Source of the DNA: Verrucomicrobiales bacterium
GTDB lineage: Bacteria > Verrucomicrobiota > Verrucomicrobiia > Limisphaerales > UBA9464
Reading direction: 5' to 3'
NCBI GenBank assembly: GCA_027483345.1
Contig: JAIXUV010000335.1
Span: forward strand, 1-50,477
DNA: 50,477 nt
Shown here piece after piece: positions 23,846-32,807 of this stretch. How positions within the stretch are numbered: the stretch's first letter is position 1; each line of letters opens with the position of its first letter. The notes below the pieces were generated by a model that saw only the letters and a list, made by a program, of their open reading frames with translations, was not told the origin of the DNA and did no database searches. A program made the position numbers and the translations under genes.

Positions 23846-24799
23846 GGGCACCGTGCCATCGGCATCCAGGAACCCGAGCACCGCGGAGGAAACCGTGTGC
23901 GGTTCGAGGTGCTGGAGTCCGTCCGGATGACGAAGGATGCGGACGTGCGGACCGCCGGGCTTCCAGATGTGTTCCAACGTCGGGCCCCAGAGCACGAAGG
24001 TGGGAGTGCCGACCGCGGCGGCGAGGTGGGAGATGCCGGAGTCATGTCCGACGAACGCGGCGCAACCGGCGAGGACCGTCGCCAGGCTGTCGAGTGGGAG
24101 TCCATGGAGAACCGTGACCCGGCGTTCGGGCAGCGACGGACGGAGTTGGGCCAAGGCCTCGTTTTCCGCCTCCCCGCCGACCAGGAGCAGCTCGACGTCC
24201 GATTCCGCGGTCCATCGGGTCAGGAGGGCCTGCCAGGATGGGATCGGCCAATTCTTCGACTTCCCGCCGCTGCCGGGATGGACCGCGATTCGCCGGGGAA
24301 CCCGGGCCGGCGGCTGCGACAACGGGAGCCGCGGGATCGGGTCGGGGTCGAAAATGCCCAACCTTTCCAGCGGCACCAGGAACTGGGACGCGGCCGACAT
24401 CGGCGAGGTCTCGAACGGCCGATGCGGGCCTTGGATCAGCTGGGCCCGGGACACCTTGCCGATGTTGGTCCGGAAGATCTCGTCCGGATCGAAGAGGTAG
24501 CTGAAGACGACGTCGGCTGAGGCGAACAACGCGGAGACGGCGGGATCCAGGGCGCCGATGCGGGCGAAGAAACCGGCGAGAGGACGTGTCTCGATGGGGT
24601 GCACGGCGTCCACCAATCCGCCGGCGACGGCGAGGCGTCCGATGTGGGTGTAGGCGAGGACCTCCAACCGGGCGGTCGGGAACTGTCGGCGGAGCGCGGA
24701 GAACACGGGGAGCGTGACCACGAAATCCCCGATCGCGCCGCCACGGACGACCAGGATCCGGCCGGTGCCGGAGGAGCGGGTGGGAGGCGCGTCGGACAT
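23840..24799 (-). CDS. glycosyltransferase family 9 (heptosyltransferase-like)
   Basis: The 319-residue protein has the GT9 pattern. The N-terminal Rossmann domain begins RILVVRGGAIGDFVVTLPVF. The C-terminal nucleotide-sugar domain has IAVHPGSGGKSKNWP, VELLLVGGEAE and FVGHDSGISHLAAAVGTPTF followed by VLWGP. Family members transfer heptose or related sugars from ADP-sugars to lipopolysaccharide core or other envelope glycans on the cytoplasmic face of the inner membrane. The acceptor cannot be told from sequence. The ATG at 24799 is preferred over a TTG at 24838. It stands alone, with no other LPS gene next to it. Confidence 0.9.
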   Translation of the reverse strand: MSDAPPTRSSGTGRILVVRGGAIGDFVVTLPVFSALRRQFPTARLEVLAYTHIGRLAVAGGLVDAVHPIETRPLAGFFARIGALDPAVSALFASADVVFSYLFDPDEIFRTNIGKVSRAQLIQGPHRPFETSPMSAASQFLVPLERLGIFDPDPIPRLPLSQPPARVPRRIAVHPGSGGKSKNWPIPSWQALLTRWTAESDVELLLVGGEAENEALAQLRPSLPERRVTVLHGLPLDSLATVLAGCAAFVGHDSGISHLAAAVGTPTFVLWGPTLEHIWKPGGPHVRILRHPDGLQHLEPHTVSSAVLGFLDADGTVPA

Positions 24800-24869
24800 G
24801 TCGTGGCCGGGTTTATCCGAGTCCGCGATCAGGACCAAGGACAGCCTGCCGCGGCTCCGGGGCCTGGAA

Positions 24870-24901
24870 ATGGAAAGGCCGCCCCGGATGAGGGGGGCGG
24901 C
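24870..24901 (-). terminator. intrinsic terminator of the charged secreted protein gene
   Basis: GCCGCCCC (24878-24885) pairs with GGGGCGGC (24894-24901) around an 8-base loop, and on the minus strand the stem is followed by TTTCCATTT. It lies 45 bp beyond the stop of the minus-strand gene at 24946. Confidence 0.65.
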
Positions 24902-24945
24902 GTGGGGCAGGGGGTCTCGGATCGACCGGCGGCCAGGGCGCGAGA

Positions 24946-25332
24946 CTACTTCTTCGCGGGCTCTTCCGGGGCGGGGCCTTCGGCCTTCTTGCCGCGGTCC
25001 GGACCCTTCTTCTCGCGGCCGGGTCCCTTCTTGGCACGTTCCTCGAGGCGCTCGAGCTGCTTTTCCTCGGCGGGCTTCAGGGATCCCGCCTTCTTCTTCT
25101 CACGCAGTTCCTTGAGGCGGGCGTCGGCCTTCTCGCGGCGTTCCTTGAGCTTCGCCTCGCGTTCCTCGCGGGAAAGTCCGGCCAGGTCTCCGCCCTTCTT
25201 GCCCTTGGCGGCGGGTTTGTCGGACTTTTCGGCCGTGGCCGATTCCTTGGAGGTTTTGGCGTCTTCCGCGGAAGCGGGGACCATCCAGAGCGTGGCGGCC
25301 AGCAGCGGGGACAGGATCAGGAATCTCTTCAT
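24946..25332 (-). CDS. small secreted Lys/Glu-rich protein
   Basis: The 128-residue protein has a clear signal peptide (residues 1-22, LILSPLLAATLWMVPASA), and the mature part is about half Lys, Glu and Arg. Residues 50-100 are predicted as one charged helix (SREEREAKLKERREKADARL and so on), ending in a KKGPGREKKGPDRGKK tail. I recognise no family. It may be a periplasmic coiled-coil or disordered protein that binds acidic polymers, but that is a guess. The ATG at 25332 is chosen because it begins the signal peptide. It is divergent from the TPR gene. Confidence 0.7.
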   Translation of the reverse strand: MKRFLILSPLLAATLWMVPASAEDAKTSKESATAEKSDKPAAKGKKGGDLAGLSREEREAKLKERREKADARLKELREKKKAGSLKPAEEKQLERLEERAKKGPGREKKGPDRGKKAEGPAPEEPAKK

Positions 25333-25467
25333 GTTCGGTTGGGGGAGGTTTTCTGGGACAGCGGCGAGCGGAGGGACGTGGGAAGACCCGGACAGGTTAC
25401 CGGCAGGGGACGGAGTCGGCAACGGCGAGCATTGGCCGTCCGGCCTGAGGCCTGTTAGGTTCCGGCC

Positions 25468-26445
25468 ATGAGCGACGTTCTTGTGGGGGCCTTGTCGTTG
25501 CTGTTGGCCACGAACAAGGCCACGGCCTTGACCAACCTCGTGGCCGAACGCACGGGATGGGTCGAACCCGTGGCGGCCACGAACGACCCGGTGGCGATGG
25601 AGTTCCAGGCGCTGCTGAAGGAGGACGACGTCGTCACCGAGCAGATCCAGAAGTGGCTCGACGCCTTTCCCACGGGGACGGAGATCCCGGCCGAGACCAA
25701 GAAGAAGATCGACGAACGCGAGGACGGACTGCGGCGGAAGTACGAGGACTTCCTGCTCAAGAACCCGCGTCATGCGGAGGCGACGATCGCGTTCGGCAGC
25801 TTCCTCGGGGACACCGGCGACGAGGCGGGCATGGTGGTCCAGTGGGAAAAGGCCCGTGAACTGGATCCGTCGAATCCGGCGATCTGGAACAACCTCGGCG
25901 GGCACTACGCGCATCGGGGCCCGATCGAGAAGGCCTTTCCCTACCTGGAGAAGGCGATCGAGCTGAATCCGAAGGAAGCCCAATACTGGCATGCCCTGGG
26001 CACCTTGACCTTCCTCTTCCGCCGGGATGCCGAGACCTACTACAAGCTCGATGAACCCGGCGTGTTCAAGAAGGCCTTCGAGTTCTACGACAAGGCCCTG
26101 GCGCTCCAACCGCTGAGCTTCAAGCTGGCGGCTGACGTGGCCCAGACGTGGTACGGCGTGCGCATTCCGGCCAAGCTCGCCGACGAGGAACGGAAGCTGG
26201 AGGAGGCCCGCATCGTGGAGTCCGGCCTCAAGGCCTGGACCAACGCCTTCCGTCTGGCGCTCGACGACAACGCCCGGGAGGCGGTCCGGTTGCATTACGC
26301 CCGCTGGCAGATCCGTGCCGGACAGTGGAACGCCGCGCGAACCAATCTCGACCTGGTCACCGATCCCGCCTTGGGGGAACTGAAGGGGCGACTTGAGCGG
26401 AACTGGAAGGAGAAGCAGGCGCCGAAGACCGAGCCGGCGAAGTAG
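25468..26445 (+). CDS. tetratricopeptide-repeat protein
   Basis: The 325-residue protein contains TPR units at about residues 105-180, for example HAEATIAFGSFLGDTGDEAG, NPAIWNNLGGHYAHRG, IEKAFPYLEKAIELNP and AQYWHALGTLTF, with weaker units further on to about 280. There is no signal peptide; the first 20 residues are mildly hydrophobic (LVGALSLLLA) and could be a membrane-proximal helix. TPRs mediate protein contacts, so a partner or complex is expected but not identifiable. It converges on the prepilin-like gene at 26467 with 21 bp between stops. Confidence 0.82.
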   Translation: MSDVLVGALSLLLATNKATALTNLVAERTGWVEPVAATNDPVAMEFQALLKEDDVVTEQIQKWLDAFPTGTEIPAETKKKIDEREDGLRRKYEDFLLKNPRHAEATIAFGSFLGDTGDEAGMVVQWEKARELDPSNPAIWNNLGGHYAHRGPIEKAFPYLEKAIELNPKEAQYWHALGTLTFLFRRDAETYYKLDEPGVFKKAFEFYDKALALQPLSFKLAADVAQTWYGVRIPAKLADEERKLEEARIVESGLKAWTNAFRLALDDNAREAVRLHYARWQIRAGQWNAARTNLDLVTDPALGELKGRLERNWKEKQAPKTEPAK

Positions 26446-26466
26446 GCGGCGAAGGAGGAAGGGAGT

Positions 26467-27636
26467 TCAACTCGCCCGGCCTGACGGCGAGTGGGAGACG
26501 AACGGCGTCTCGTGACGGGCTTCGTGGGCCAGCAGGGCGGCTGTGGCCGAGTCTTCCTGCGCCAGCCGGGCCCGACGGCGGCGTTCCTTGCGGAGGGTGT
26601 GGGCCGTTGTGAGGGCTCCGATCAGGACCATCAGCAGCCAGAGCCAGAAGAAATTGCGCCGGAACGATTCCTCCTCGGCGGTGAAGGTCGGGGCGGATTC
26701 GGTGACCGGGTCTGCCACGTTCGCCGGCGGCGCTGGGATCGGCTTCGCCTTCGGCCCCGCTACCGATTTGGGGGCGTCGGGGAGGGTCGATGACGTCGCC
26801 GGGATGGCGGAGGACCCCACGGGAAGCTCGCTGGATGCCCCGCCGGATACCGCCCTGGACTTCTGGAAATCCCCGAACTGGCCGCCGCCGCCGCCGCTGG
26901 AGTCGGAGGATCGGGCGCCGCCGCCGAATCCCAGGCCGCCGAGGTAGGGAGCCGCTCCGGGATAGCCGGGACGGGCGGCCGCAGGAGGGCGGATCACGCC
27001 GGGAAGTCCAACAGGGACCACCCGGATGTTCTGCCGGGATTCGACGTGGTAGTCCGCGAAGAGCGCCATGCCGCGTTCACCGTGGCGGACCGGTGTCCAG
27101 GAGAGGAACTCGTTGGTGGAGCGCCGGGTGGCCTGCAACGCCGGGATCGGGGGCGCGGAAAGGTTGTCGTCCACGACGAGTGGCGAATCCGATTCGCCAG
27201 GTCGGGGATGGAGGTTCGCCGCGTAGCTGACGTTCAACACGCTGAGCCGGTTCCAGCCCGGGGCCATGGTTCCACGCGTGCCGGGGCAAAGGAGGACACG
27301 GGGCGTGGACAATTCGTTGGAGAGCGCGAGGAACGTCCATGGATTGCGGAGGAACACGCCGCCATGGATCCAACCCGAGGTGTTCGACTCCGAGGAACCG
27401 CCCTCCCGGGACGAGACCATCCAGGGGAATTGACCGCGGTGGTCGTCGGCGAACGAGGCGAGGGAGACGCCGATCTGACGGAGATTGCTGCCGCACCAGA
27501 CCTGTCGAGCACGGGCCGAAGCCTTGGTGAGGGCCGGCAGCAGCAGAGCCGCCAGGATTGCGATGATGGCGATGACCACCAGCAGTTCCACCAAGGTGAA
27601 GGCGGTCGAGACCGGCTTGGAAGCTCTCGGGCGCAC
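26467..27636 (-). CDS. prepilin-like protein with extra C-terminal membrane anchor
   Basis: The 389-residue protein begins with a type IV prepilin leader, [20 protein letters not shown] (about residues 14-33), and continues as a DUF1559-like pseudopilin, with an HX9D variant of the H-X9-DG motif in [13 protein letters not shown]. After about residue 235 it has a Gly/Ser/Pro-rich linker ([20 protein letters not shown]) and near 335-360 a second hydrophobic helix, [20 protein letters not shown], followed by a KERRRRARL stop-transfer tail. This end is not usual for the family. The start is a GTG at 27636, as no ATG lies close to the leader. It is divergent from the other prepilin gene at 27902. 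Confidence 0.75.
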   Translation of the reverse strand: MRPRASKPVSTAFTLVELLVVIAIIAILAALLLPALTKASARARQVWCGSNLRQIGVSLASFADDHRGQFPWMVSSREGGSSESNTSGWIHGGVFLRNPWTFLALSNELSTPRVLLCPGTRGTMAPGWNRLSVLNVSYAANLHPRPGESDSPLVVDDNLSAPPIPALQATRRSTNEFLSWTPVRHGERGMALFADYHVESRQNIRVVPVGLPGVIRPPAAARPGYPGAAPYLGGLGFGGGARSSDSSGGGGGQFGDFQKSRAVSGGASSELPVGSSAIPATSSTLPDAPKSVAGPKAKPIPAPPANVADPVTESAPTFTAEEESFRRNFFWLWLLMVLIGALTTAHTLRKERRRRARLAQEDSATAALLAHEARHETPFVSHSPSGRAS

Positions 27637-27704
27637 TTGTCGTACTAAGCAGGCGCAATGCCGGAATGGCAAGCCCCTGAACCCTGGGGCTCGGGTCGCT
27701 CGCG

Positions 27705-27822
27705 TGCACTTGTAGGAGACGACGTGAGGAATCTCTGGCCAGTCTGTCGGCTTGGGCGTCGAGGTATCAGGAAGGAGCTTGGGAGGGGGTGGAGACTCGT
27801 GACCTCGTCTCCTACAAGTGCA
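27705..27822. repeat. long imperfect inverted repeat between two prepilin genes
   Basis: A 31-bp arm starting TGCACTTGTAGGAGACGA (27705-27735) recurs inverted at 27792-27822, with 27 of 31 positions matching and 56 bp between. It lies in the 265-bp gap between divergent genes. It looks like a REP-type palindromic unit. Transcribed, it could form a strong hairpin. Confidence 0.7.
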
Positions 27823-27901
27823 GGTGACAGGATGGGCTCGGACCTGTGAATCCGACCCTCCGGGCTTCCAACCTTCCGCCGTCCGTCGATGATTCGTTCC
27901 C

Positions 27902-28723
27902 ATGCGAGGACCGAACCCCTTCTTGATGAGTTCCTGTCGGAAAACCGGTCGGCACGGCGGCTTCACCCTGATCGAGTTGCTGGTGGTCATCGCCATCATC
28001 GCGATCCTCGCTGGGATGCTCCTGCCGGCGTTGGGGAAGGCGAAGGCCAAGGCCAACCAGATCAAGTGCCTCGCCAACCTCAAGCAGATGGGCCTGGCGC
28101 ACACGCTCTACCTCGACGACCACCGGGGGACGATGCTGCCGTACACCGGGGATCAGAGCCTGTGGATGAACATGCTCATGAACTACCAGGGGAAGGCGCA
28201 TTTCGTGCGGTACTGTCCGGTCGCTCCCCAACCGCAGAGACGGATTTCCCGGAATCCCGCCAACCCGGACTACGGGACCGCGGATGAAACCTGGATCTGG
28301 CGGACCAATTCCACCTCCGGATTCCAGGGCTCCTATTGCTTCAACAGCTGGTTCTACTCGGCGCCACCGGTCGATCCTTCCAAGGCCTTCCTCAAGGAAA
28401 GCGGCGTGGACAACCCGAGCCAGTCGTTCGTGTTCGGCGACGGCATGTGGGTGGACGCGTGGCCGGAGGCCAACGACACGCCCGCCCGGAACCTGTATGA
28501 GGGCGACGGTGTCGGAGGCGGCATGGGGAGGTTCATGATCGGCCGGCATGGTTCCGGGCCCGTCGGAAAGGGTGCGCCCCGGCGTCTTGCCGCAGGCGAC
28601 AAGCTGCCCAACTCCATCAACCTCTCCGCGGCCGACGGCCATGCGGAGCTGGTCCAGTTGGAACGGCTCTGGTTCTACCCGTGGCACAAGGGGTACCAGA
28701 TCCCCGCCCAACGTCCCCGCTAG
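27902..28723 (+). CDS. prepilin-like protein (type II secretion/DUF1559-like)
   Basis: The 273-residue protein has a prepilin leader at residues 20-39 ([20 protein letters not shown]) with cleavage after Gly and Phe+1, followed by [20 protein letters not shown], a conserved linker in Verrucomicrobia prepilins. The C-terminal part ends [20 protein letters not shown], matching the DG-containing terminus of these proteins but without the strict H-X9-DG spacing. Function is unknown; such genes are present in many copies per genome in this phylum. The ATG at 27902 is the likely start, with ATG at 27926 an alternative. It is followed closely by the convergent phosphatase gene. Confidence 0.88.
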   Translation: MRGPNPFLMSSCRKTGRHGGFTLIELLVVIAIIAILAGMLLPALGKAKAKANQIKCLANLKQMGLAHTLYLDDHRGTMLPYTGDQSLWMNMLMNYQGKAHFVRYCPVAPQPQRRISRNPANPDYGTADETWIWRTNSTSGFQGSYCFNSWFYSAPPVDPSKAFLKESGVDNPSQSFVFGDGMWVDAWPEANDTPARNLYEGDGVGGGMGRFMIGRHGSGPVGKGAPRRLAAGDKLPNSINLSAADGHAELVQLERLWFYPWHKGYQIPAQRPR

Positions 28724-28738
28724 GCGCCTGCCGCCCGC

Positions 28739-29086
28739 TCAGGGCTCCGTTCCGAACTCGGCCGCGACCGCCTCGCGCAGCGAGTGGATCAACGACGGAT
28801 CGTCCAACTCGAACTCGTCCGGGATCCGCAGGTTGACGATGTGAAGACCCTCGGCCGCATCGGGATGTTCGCGGCTGAGGATGTCGGCATGGCGGCGTTC
28901 CATGACGAAGACCACCTCGGCCCAACGGAGCAGTCCGTCGCTCACCCGGATCCGGGCCGAAGGTTCGGTTCCCGCGGAACGCACCTGGTAGCGGGGATCC
29001 CCGTGGAACGCCGTTTCCGCAGTCAGGCTGCGTCGGCGATTCCTCGAACACACGAACAGGAGGCGGATCGGCTCCCCGTGCGGCAT
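28739..29086 (-). CDS. predicted protein tyrosine phosphatase (LMW-PTP-like)
   Basis: The 115-residue protein is a short form of the low-molecular-weight phosphatase fold. The phosphate-binding loop is CX5R-S, Cys13 to Arg19, in FVCSRNRRRSLTAE, and the typical general-acid region of larger enzymes is reduced. It resembles the COG4551 group of predicted phosphatases. The gene is 7 bp downstream of the ArgA-like gene on the same strand, so it is probably cotranscribed with it. What it dephosphorylates is unknown; a link to arginine synthesis is not implied by the family. Confidence 0.83.
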   Translation of the reverse strand: MPHGEPIRLLFVCSRNRRRSLTAETAFHGDPRYQVRSAGTEPSARIRVSDGLLRWAEVVFVMERRHADILSREHPDAAEGLHIVNLRIPDEFELDDPSLIHSLREAVAAEFGTEP

Positions 29087-29093
29087 CCTGGGG

Positions 29094-30380
29094 TCAGGGG
29101 GACTTGAGGCGCTTCACCAGCACCTTGGACCTGCGTCCGCTGGAGTCGTACTTCTCGCGGCGCGCCGGAGGCAGGTCGTCGGGCGTCCCCTCGTGGAATC
29201 CACCCTTGGAGATGAAGTAGGTGAAGGCCTGGGTGCTGAGGGTGATCAGCTCGGACAGCCCGAGTTCCCGGGCCCGTCGCTCGACGAACTGGATCAGCTT
29301 CACGCCGATGCCCTGGTTCTCGTGGCTGGGGGCGACGAAGAGGAACGCGAGCTCTCCCTTGTTCTGCTCCGGATAGATGTGGAGGGCCACGCAACCGACC
29401 GGATTCTTGTCGATCTCGAAGAGGAAGTAGTCGCCGACCTGCTTTTCCATGGAGGTGCGCGTCCGCTTCACCAGCTCCGCCGAGGCGACGGAGTTCTTGG
29501 TGAGGTTGAACAGCGCCCGGATGTCCTTCTTCAGCGCGCGACGGATCTGGGTGTATTCGTTGGCGTGGACCAACGTGCCGATGCCCTCGTTGGAGAACAC
29601 CTCCGCGAGCAGGCCCTCGTCGACCTCGCCGTTGATGATGTGCACGCGCTGGACGCCGGCCTCGCAGGCGGCGACGGCATGGCGCGCCTTGGAGACCAGG
29701 TTCGACGGCCAGTCGGCCTGGGGAGGCGTCAACAGGGCCTTGAGGTCGCCGACGAGGATCTGCCGGATCAGGACGCCCGACCGCGTCAGGCCGTCCACCG
29801 TGGTAAGGAAGATGAGCTTCGAGGCCCGGAGCTGGTCGGCGAGGGAGAAGGCGATGGCATCCGAGTTGACCCGGTAGGTCTTGCCGTCGCCGTCGAATCC
29901 CAGGGGCGGGATCACCGGCACGATCCCCTGGGAGAGCAGCGTCTGCAGCATCTCCACGTCGACCCGTTCCACCTTGCCGGTGAACTGGTGGTCCACGCCG
30001 CCGACGATGCCGAGCGGGTGGGCGATGATGGCGTTGGTCGAGACGGCGCGGAGGTCGTTCGCGGAGAGTCCCTCGAGGATCTCGTGGGTCAGGCGGTTGG
30101 CCGCGGTCAGGGAAACCTGGAGGGTGTTGGCGTCGGTGACGCCGGTGCCGTCGAGGTTGGAGGGCGTCAGCCCGCGTTCCGCCGCAAGTCCGGCGACCTG
30201 CTGCGCCGCGCCGTGCACGATCAGGATGCGGATGTTCAGCGAGCGCAGGACCGCGATGTCCAGGAGCAGGTTGGGGAAGTTGTCGTCCGTGACGATGGCG
30301 CCGTCGATGGCGAGGACGAACGTCTTCTCCCGGAATCGCGGGATGTAGCGGAGGATGACCCGCAGGTCGGTTGGTTTCAC
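29094..30380 (-). CDS. argA: N-acetylglutamate synthase-like, kinase-fold domain plus GNAT domain
   Basis: The 428-residue protein has an amino-acid-kinase fold (about residues 1-285) with FVLAIDGAIVTDDNFPNLLL, ILIVHGAAQQVAGLA and YRVNSDAIAFSLADQLRASK. A GNAT domain follows (about 295-428) with GELAFLFVAPSHENQGIGVK and LSELITLSTQAFTYFISKGG. This is the ArgA layout: acetyl-CoA plus glutamate gives N-acetylglutamate, the first step of arginine synthesis. The kinase-like part probably binds arginine as inhibitor. The start is a GTG at 30380; readings further upstream are Pro/Arg-rich. It is first in an operon with the phosphatase. Confidence 0.85.
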   Translation of the reverse strand: MKPTDLRVILRYIPRFREKTFVLAIDGAIVTDDNFPNLLLDIAVLRSLNIRILIVHGAAQQVAGLAAERGLTPSNLDGTGVTDANTLQVSLTAANRLTHEILEGLSANDLRAVSTNAIIAHPLGIVGGVDHQFTGKVERVDVEMLQTLLSQGIVPVIPPLGFDGDGKTYRVNSDAIAFSLADQLRASKLIFLTTVDGLTRSGVLIRQILVGDLKALLTPPQADWPSNLVSKARHAVAACEAGVQRVHIINGEVDEGLLAEVFSNEGIGTLVHANEYTQIRRALKKDIRALFNLTKNSVASAELVKRTRTSMEKQVGDYFLFEIDKNPVGCVALHIYPEQNKGELAFLFVAPSHENQGIGVKLIQFVERRARELGLSELITLSTQAFTYFISKGGFHEGTPDDLPPARREKYDSSGRRSKVLVKRLKSP

Positions 30381-30648
30381 TTCGTTCGGAGGTGGCGGCT
30401 GCGCCGTCCGGAAAGAACAGTCAGAGGTGGCCGGGTGGCAATCACGAAATCGGGCGCTTCGAAACGGTTGGATCGGAGCCGAGGCGTTGGCCCGGGCGGA
30501 AAAGCCAAGCCGCCAGGTCGCGGGGGAAGGCGGCGGGTTCGTGGACGGTGAACCGTTCTCCCGTCCGTCTTGACCGCGTTGGGATGACAAACTTTCGGCT
30601 CTTCGCCATCGGACACTTGGTCTCACCCGGGTTCTGGGGTAATGGCTC

Positions 30649-32157
30649 GTGGAGATGACGACCCATCAACCCGCAGGCTCGTCGGCGGACAACCGTTTCC
30701 CGCCGCAGATCAAGTACATCATCGGCAACGAGGCCTGCGAGCGGTTCAGCTTCTATGGGATGCGGAGCATCCTCACGCTCTACATCGCCAAGCAGCTCGG
30801 GATGGGGCCGTCTTCCGCCTCGGAGATCGTCCACCTGTTCGTCTTCGGTGTGTACTTCTTCCCGCTCTTCGGAGCCTGGCTCTCGGACCGCGTCCTGGGC
30901 CGCTACAAGACCATCCTCTACATCTCGATGTTCTACTGCATCGGCCACGCCGTCCTCGCGATGGCGGACCTGACCAGTTCGATCGAGATCAAGAAATGGC
31001 TGCTCTACGGCGGGTTGACCCTGATCTCGATCGGCGGTGGCGGCGTGAAGCCGTGCGTCTCGGCGTTCGTCGGCGACCAGTTCCATTCGGGCCAATCCCA
31101 CCTGCTCCAGAAGGCCTACGGACTCTTCTACTGGAGCATCAACTTCGGGTCCTTCTTCTCCTTCCTGGTGATCCCCCGGATCGCCAAGGAATACGGCTAT
31201 GGATGGGCGTTCGGTGTGCCCGGGATCTTCATGGCGCTGGCCACACTGATCTTCTGGATGGGCCGGGGGCACTACCGGCATGTGCCGCCGGACCCCGAAA
31301 GCCGCGGCGGATTCTGGGAGATGCTCTGGCACGCTCTGACCCACCTCGGGGACCGCAAGCCGGGCCGCGGCTTCTGGAGTTCGTGCGAAGGCCGGTTCAC
31401 CGACGAGGAAGTCGACGGCGCCCGGGCGGCCACGCGCGTGGCCGGCGTGTTCGCACTGATCCCGTTCTTCTGGGCGCTCTGGGACCAGAACAGCACCTCG
31501 TGGGTGATCCAGGGCGACAAGATGACCCCGTACATCTTCAGCGAAGGCGTGCTGAACATGCCGATCGTGGGCGGGGTGATCCGGTTCATCATCGGCGACC
31601 GCATCGCCGCGGAGCAGATGCAGTCGATGAACGCGCTGCTGGTCATGCTGATGGTCCCGCTCTTCACCCTCCTCGTCTTCCCGCTGTTCGAGAAGATCGG
31701 CACCCGGGTCACCACCTTGCGCCGCATCTCGACCGGCCTGTTCATGGCGGGGGCCTCCTTCGGGCTCATCGCGCTGATCGAACAGAAGGTCGCCGCCGGC
31801 GAGAAGCTGAGCGTGCTCTGGCAGACGATCCCCTACATCGTCCTGACCGCCGGTGAGGTGCTGGTTTCGAACACCGGCCTCGAGTTCGCCTTCCGCGAGG
31901 CCCCGCAGTCGATGCGGAGCACGATGATGAGCTTCTTCCTGCTCACCACCGCGGTTGGCAACCTGGCCATTTCCAAGGTGTTCGCCCTGAACGTGAAGGA
32001 ACGCCTGCCGGACGGCCGCGAGATACTCCATGTCGACGGCACCGCCTTCTTCAACCTCTGCGGCGGCATGCTGTTCCTGGTCGGAATCGCCTTCGTTTTC
32101 GTCGCCCTGCGCTATACCTATCGGGGAGACCAGTCGCCGAAATCCACAGCCCACTGA
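30649..32157 (+). CDS. POT-family proton-coupled oligopeptide transporter
   Basis: The 502-residue membrane protein has the PTR2 signatures: GNEACERFSFYGMRSILTLY (residues 26-45) contains the ExxERFxYYG proton-coupling motif, and GGGGVKPCVSAFVGDQF is the second family signature. Twelve or more transmembrane segments are visible. It imports di- and tripeptides with protons across the inner membrane. The start is uncertain: a GTG at 30649 lies about 10 bases after a GGGG, whereas the ATG at 30655 directly follows GGAG. It is divergent from the ArgA-like gene and lies 6 bp before the GYF-domain gene. Confidence 0.93.
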   Translation: MEMTTHQPAGSSADNRFPPQIKYIIGNEACERFSFYGMRSILTLYIAKQLGMGPSSASEIVHLFVFGVYFFPLFGAWLSDRVLGRYKTILYISMFYCIGHAVLAMADLTSSIEIKKWLLYGGLTLISIGGGGVKPCVSAFVGDQFHSGQSHLLQKAYGLFYWSINFGSFFSFLVIPRIAKEYGYGWAFGVPGIFMALATLIFWMGRGHYRHVPPDPESRGGFWEMLWHALTHLGDRKPGRGFWSSCEGRFTDEEVDGARAATRVAGVFALIPFFWALWDQNSTSWVIQGDKMTPYIFSEGVLNMPIVGGVIRFIIGDRIAAEQMQSMNALLVMLMVPLFTLLVFPLFEKIGTRVTTLRRISTGLFMAGASFGLIALIEQKVAAGEKLSVLWQTIPYIVLTAGEVLVSNTGLEFAFREAPQSMRSTMMSFFLLTTAVGNLAISKVFALNVKERLPDGREILHVDGTAFFNLCGGMLFLVGIAFVFVALRYTYRGDQSPKSTAH

Positions 32158-32163
32158 ACCGCC

Positions 32164-32790
32164 ATGTACTTCATCCAAGGTGCCGATCAGAAGCAGTACG
32201 GACCGATCTCGGCCGAACAGCTTCGCCAATGGATCTCCGAAAACCGGCTCAACCGGACCTCTCCCTGCCGGGCTGAGGCGGAGGAGATCTGGAAGACCTT
32301 GGGTGACTTCCCCGAGTTCGCGGACGCCTTCGGGGCGGTGCCGGCGGCTTCCACCCTGCCTTCGCCGTCCGGTCCCCTTGGTTCCGATCCGGCCTCGGAG
32401 GTCCGTGGCCCGGCGATCGGCATCCTCGTGACCGGCGTGCTCGGCGCGCTCATGAGCCTGATCGGACTCGTGATGAACCTCGCCGGGATGAACAAGGCGC
32501 AGGAGGTGCCGCCCGGCTTTCCCGAACAGTACCGGCAGATGTTCGAGTCCTACATGAAGTTCGTGGAGCAGTACGGCTCCATTTCAAACGTCTTGGTGCT
32601 GGTCCTGTCGGTCGTGACCATCCTGGCCGGCGTGCGCATGATGCAGTTGCGTTCCTACGGCCTGGTGATGGCCGGGGTCATCCTCTCCATGATCCCCTGC
32701 TGCAGCGGTTGCTGCTGCCTGGGCATCCCGTTCGGCATCTGGGCCCTCGTGGTGCTGAACCGGCCTTCGGTCAAGGCGTCGTTCCGCTGA
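32164..32790 (+). CDS. GYF_2-domain membrane protein
   Basis: The 208-residue protein begins with a GYF_2 (DUF4339) domain, YFIQGADQKQYGPISAEQLR and WISENRLN (residues 2-30), usually a peptide-binding module in exported or membrane proteins. Then come three or four hydrophobic segments at about 82-108, 140-160 and 168-200, the last containing a cysteine cluster (IPCCSGCCCLGIP). The ATG is 6 bp after the POT stop, so the genes may be cotranscribed. Partner and function are unknown. Confidence 0.82.
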   Translation: MYFIQGADQKQYGPISAEQLRQWISENRLNRTSPCRAEAEEIWKTLGDFPEFADAFGAVPAASTLPSPSGPLGSDPASEVRGPAIGILVTGVLGALMSLIGLVMNLAGMNKAQEVPPGFPEQYRQMFESYMKFVEQYGSISNVLVLVLSVVTILAGVRMMQLRSYGLVMAGVILSMIPCCSGCCCLGIPFGIWALVVLNRPSVKASFR

Positions 32791-32807
32791 ACGCCCGACG
32801 CCGTCCC

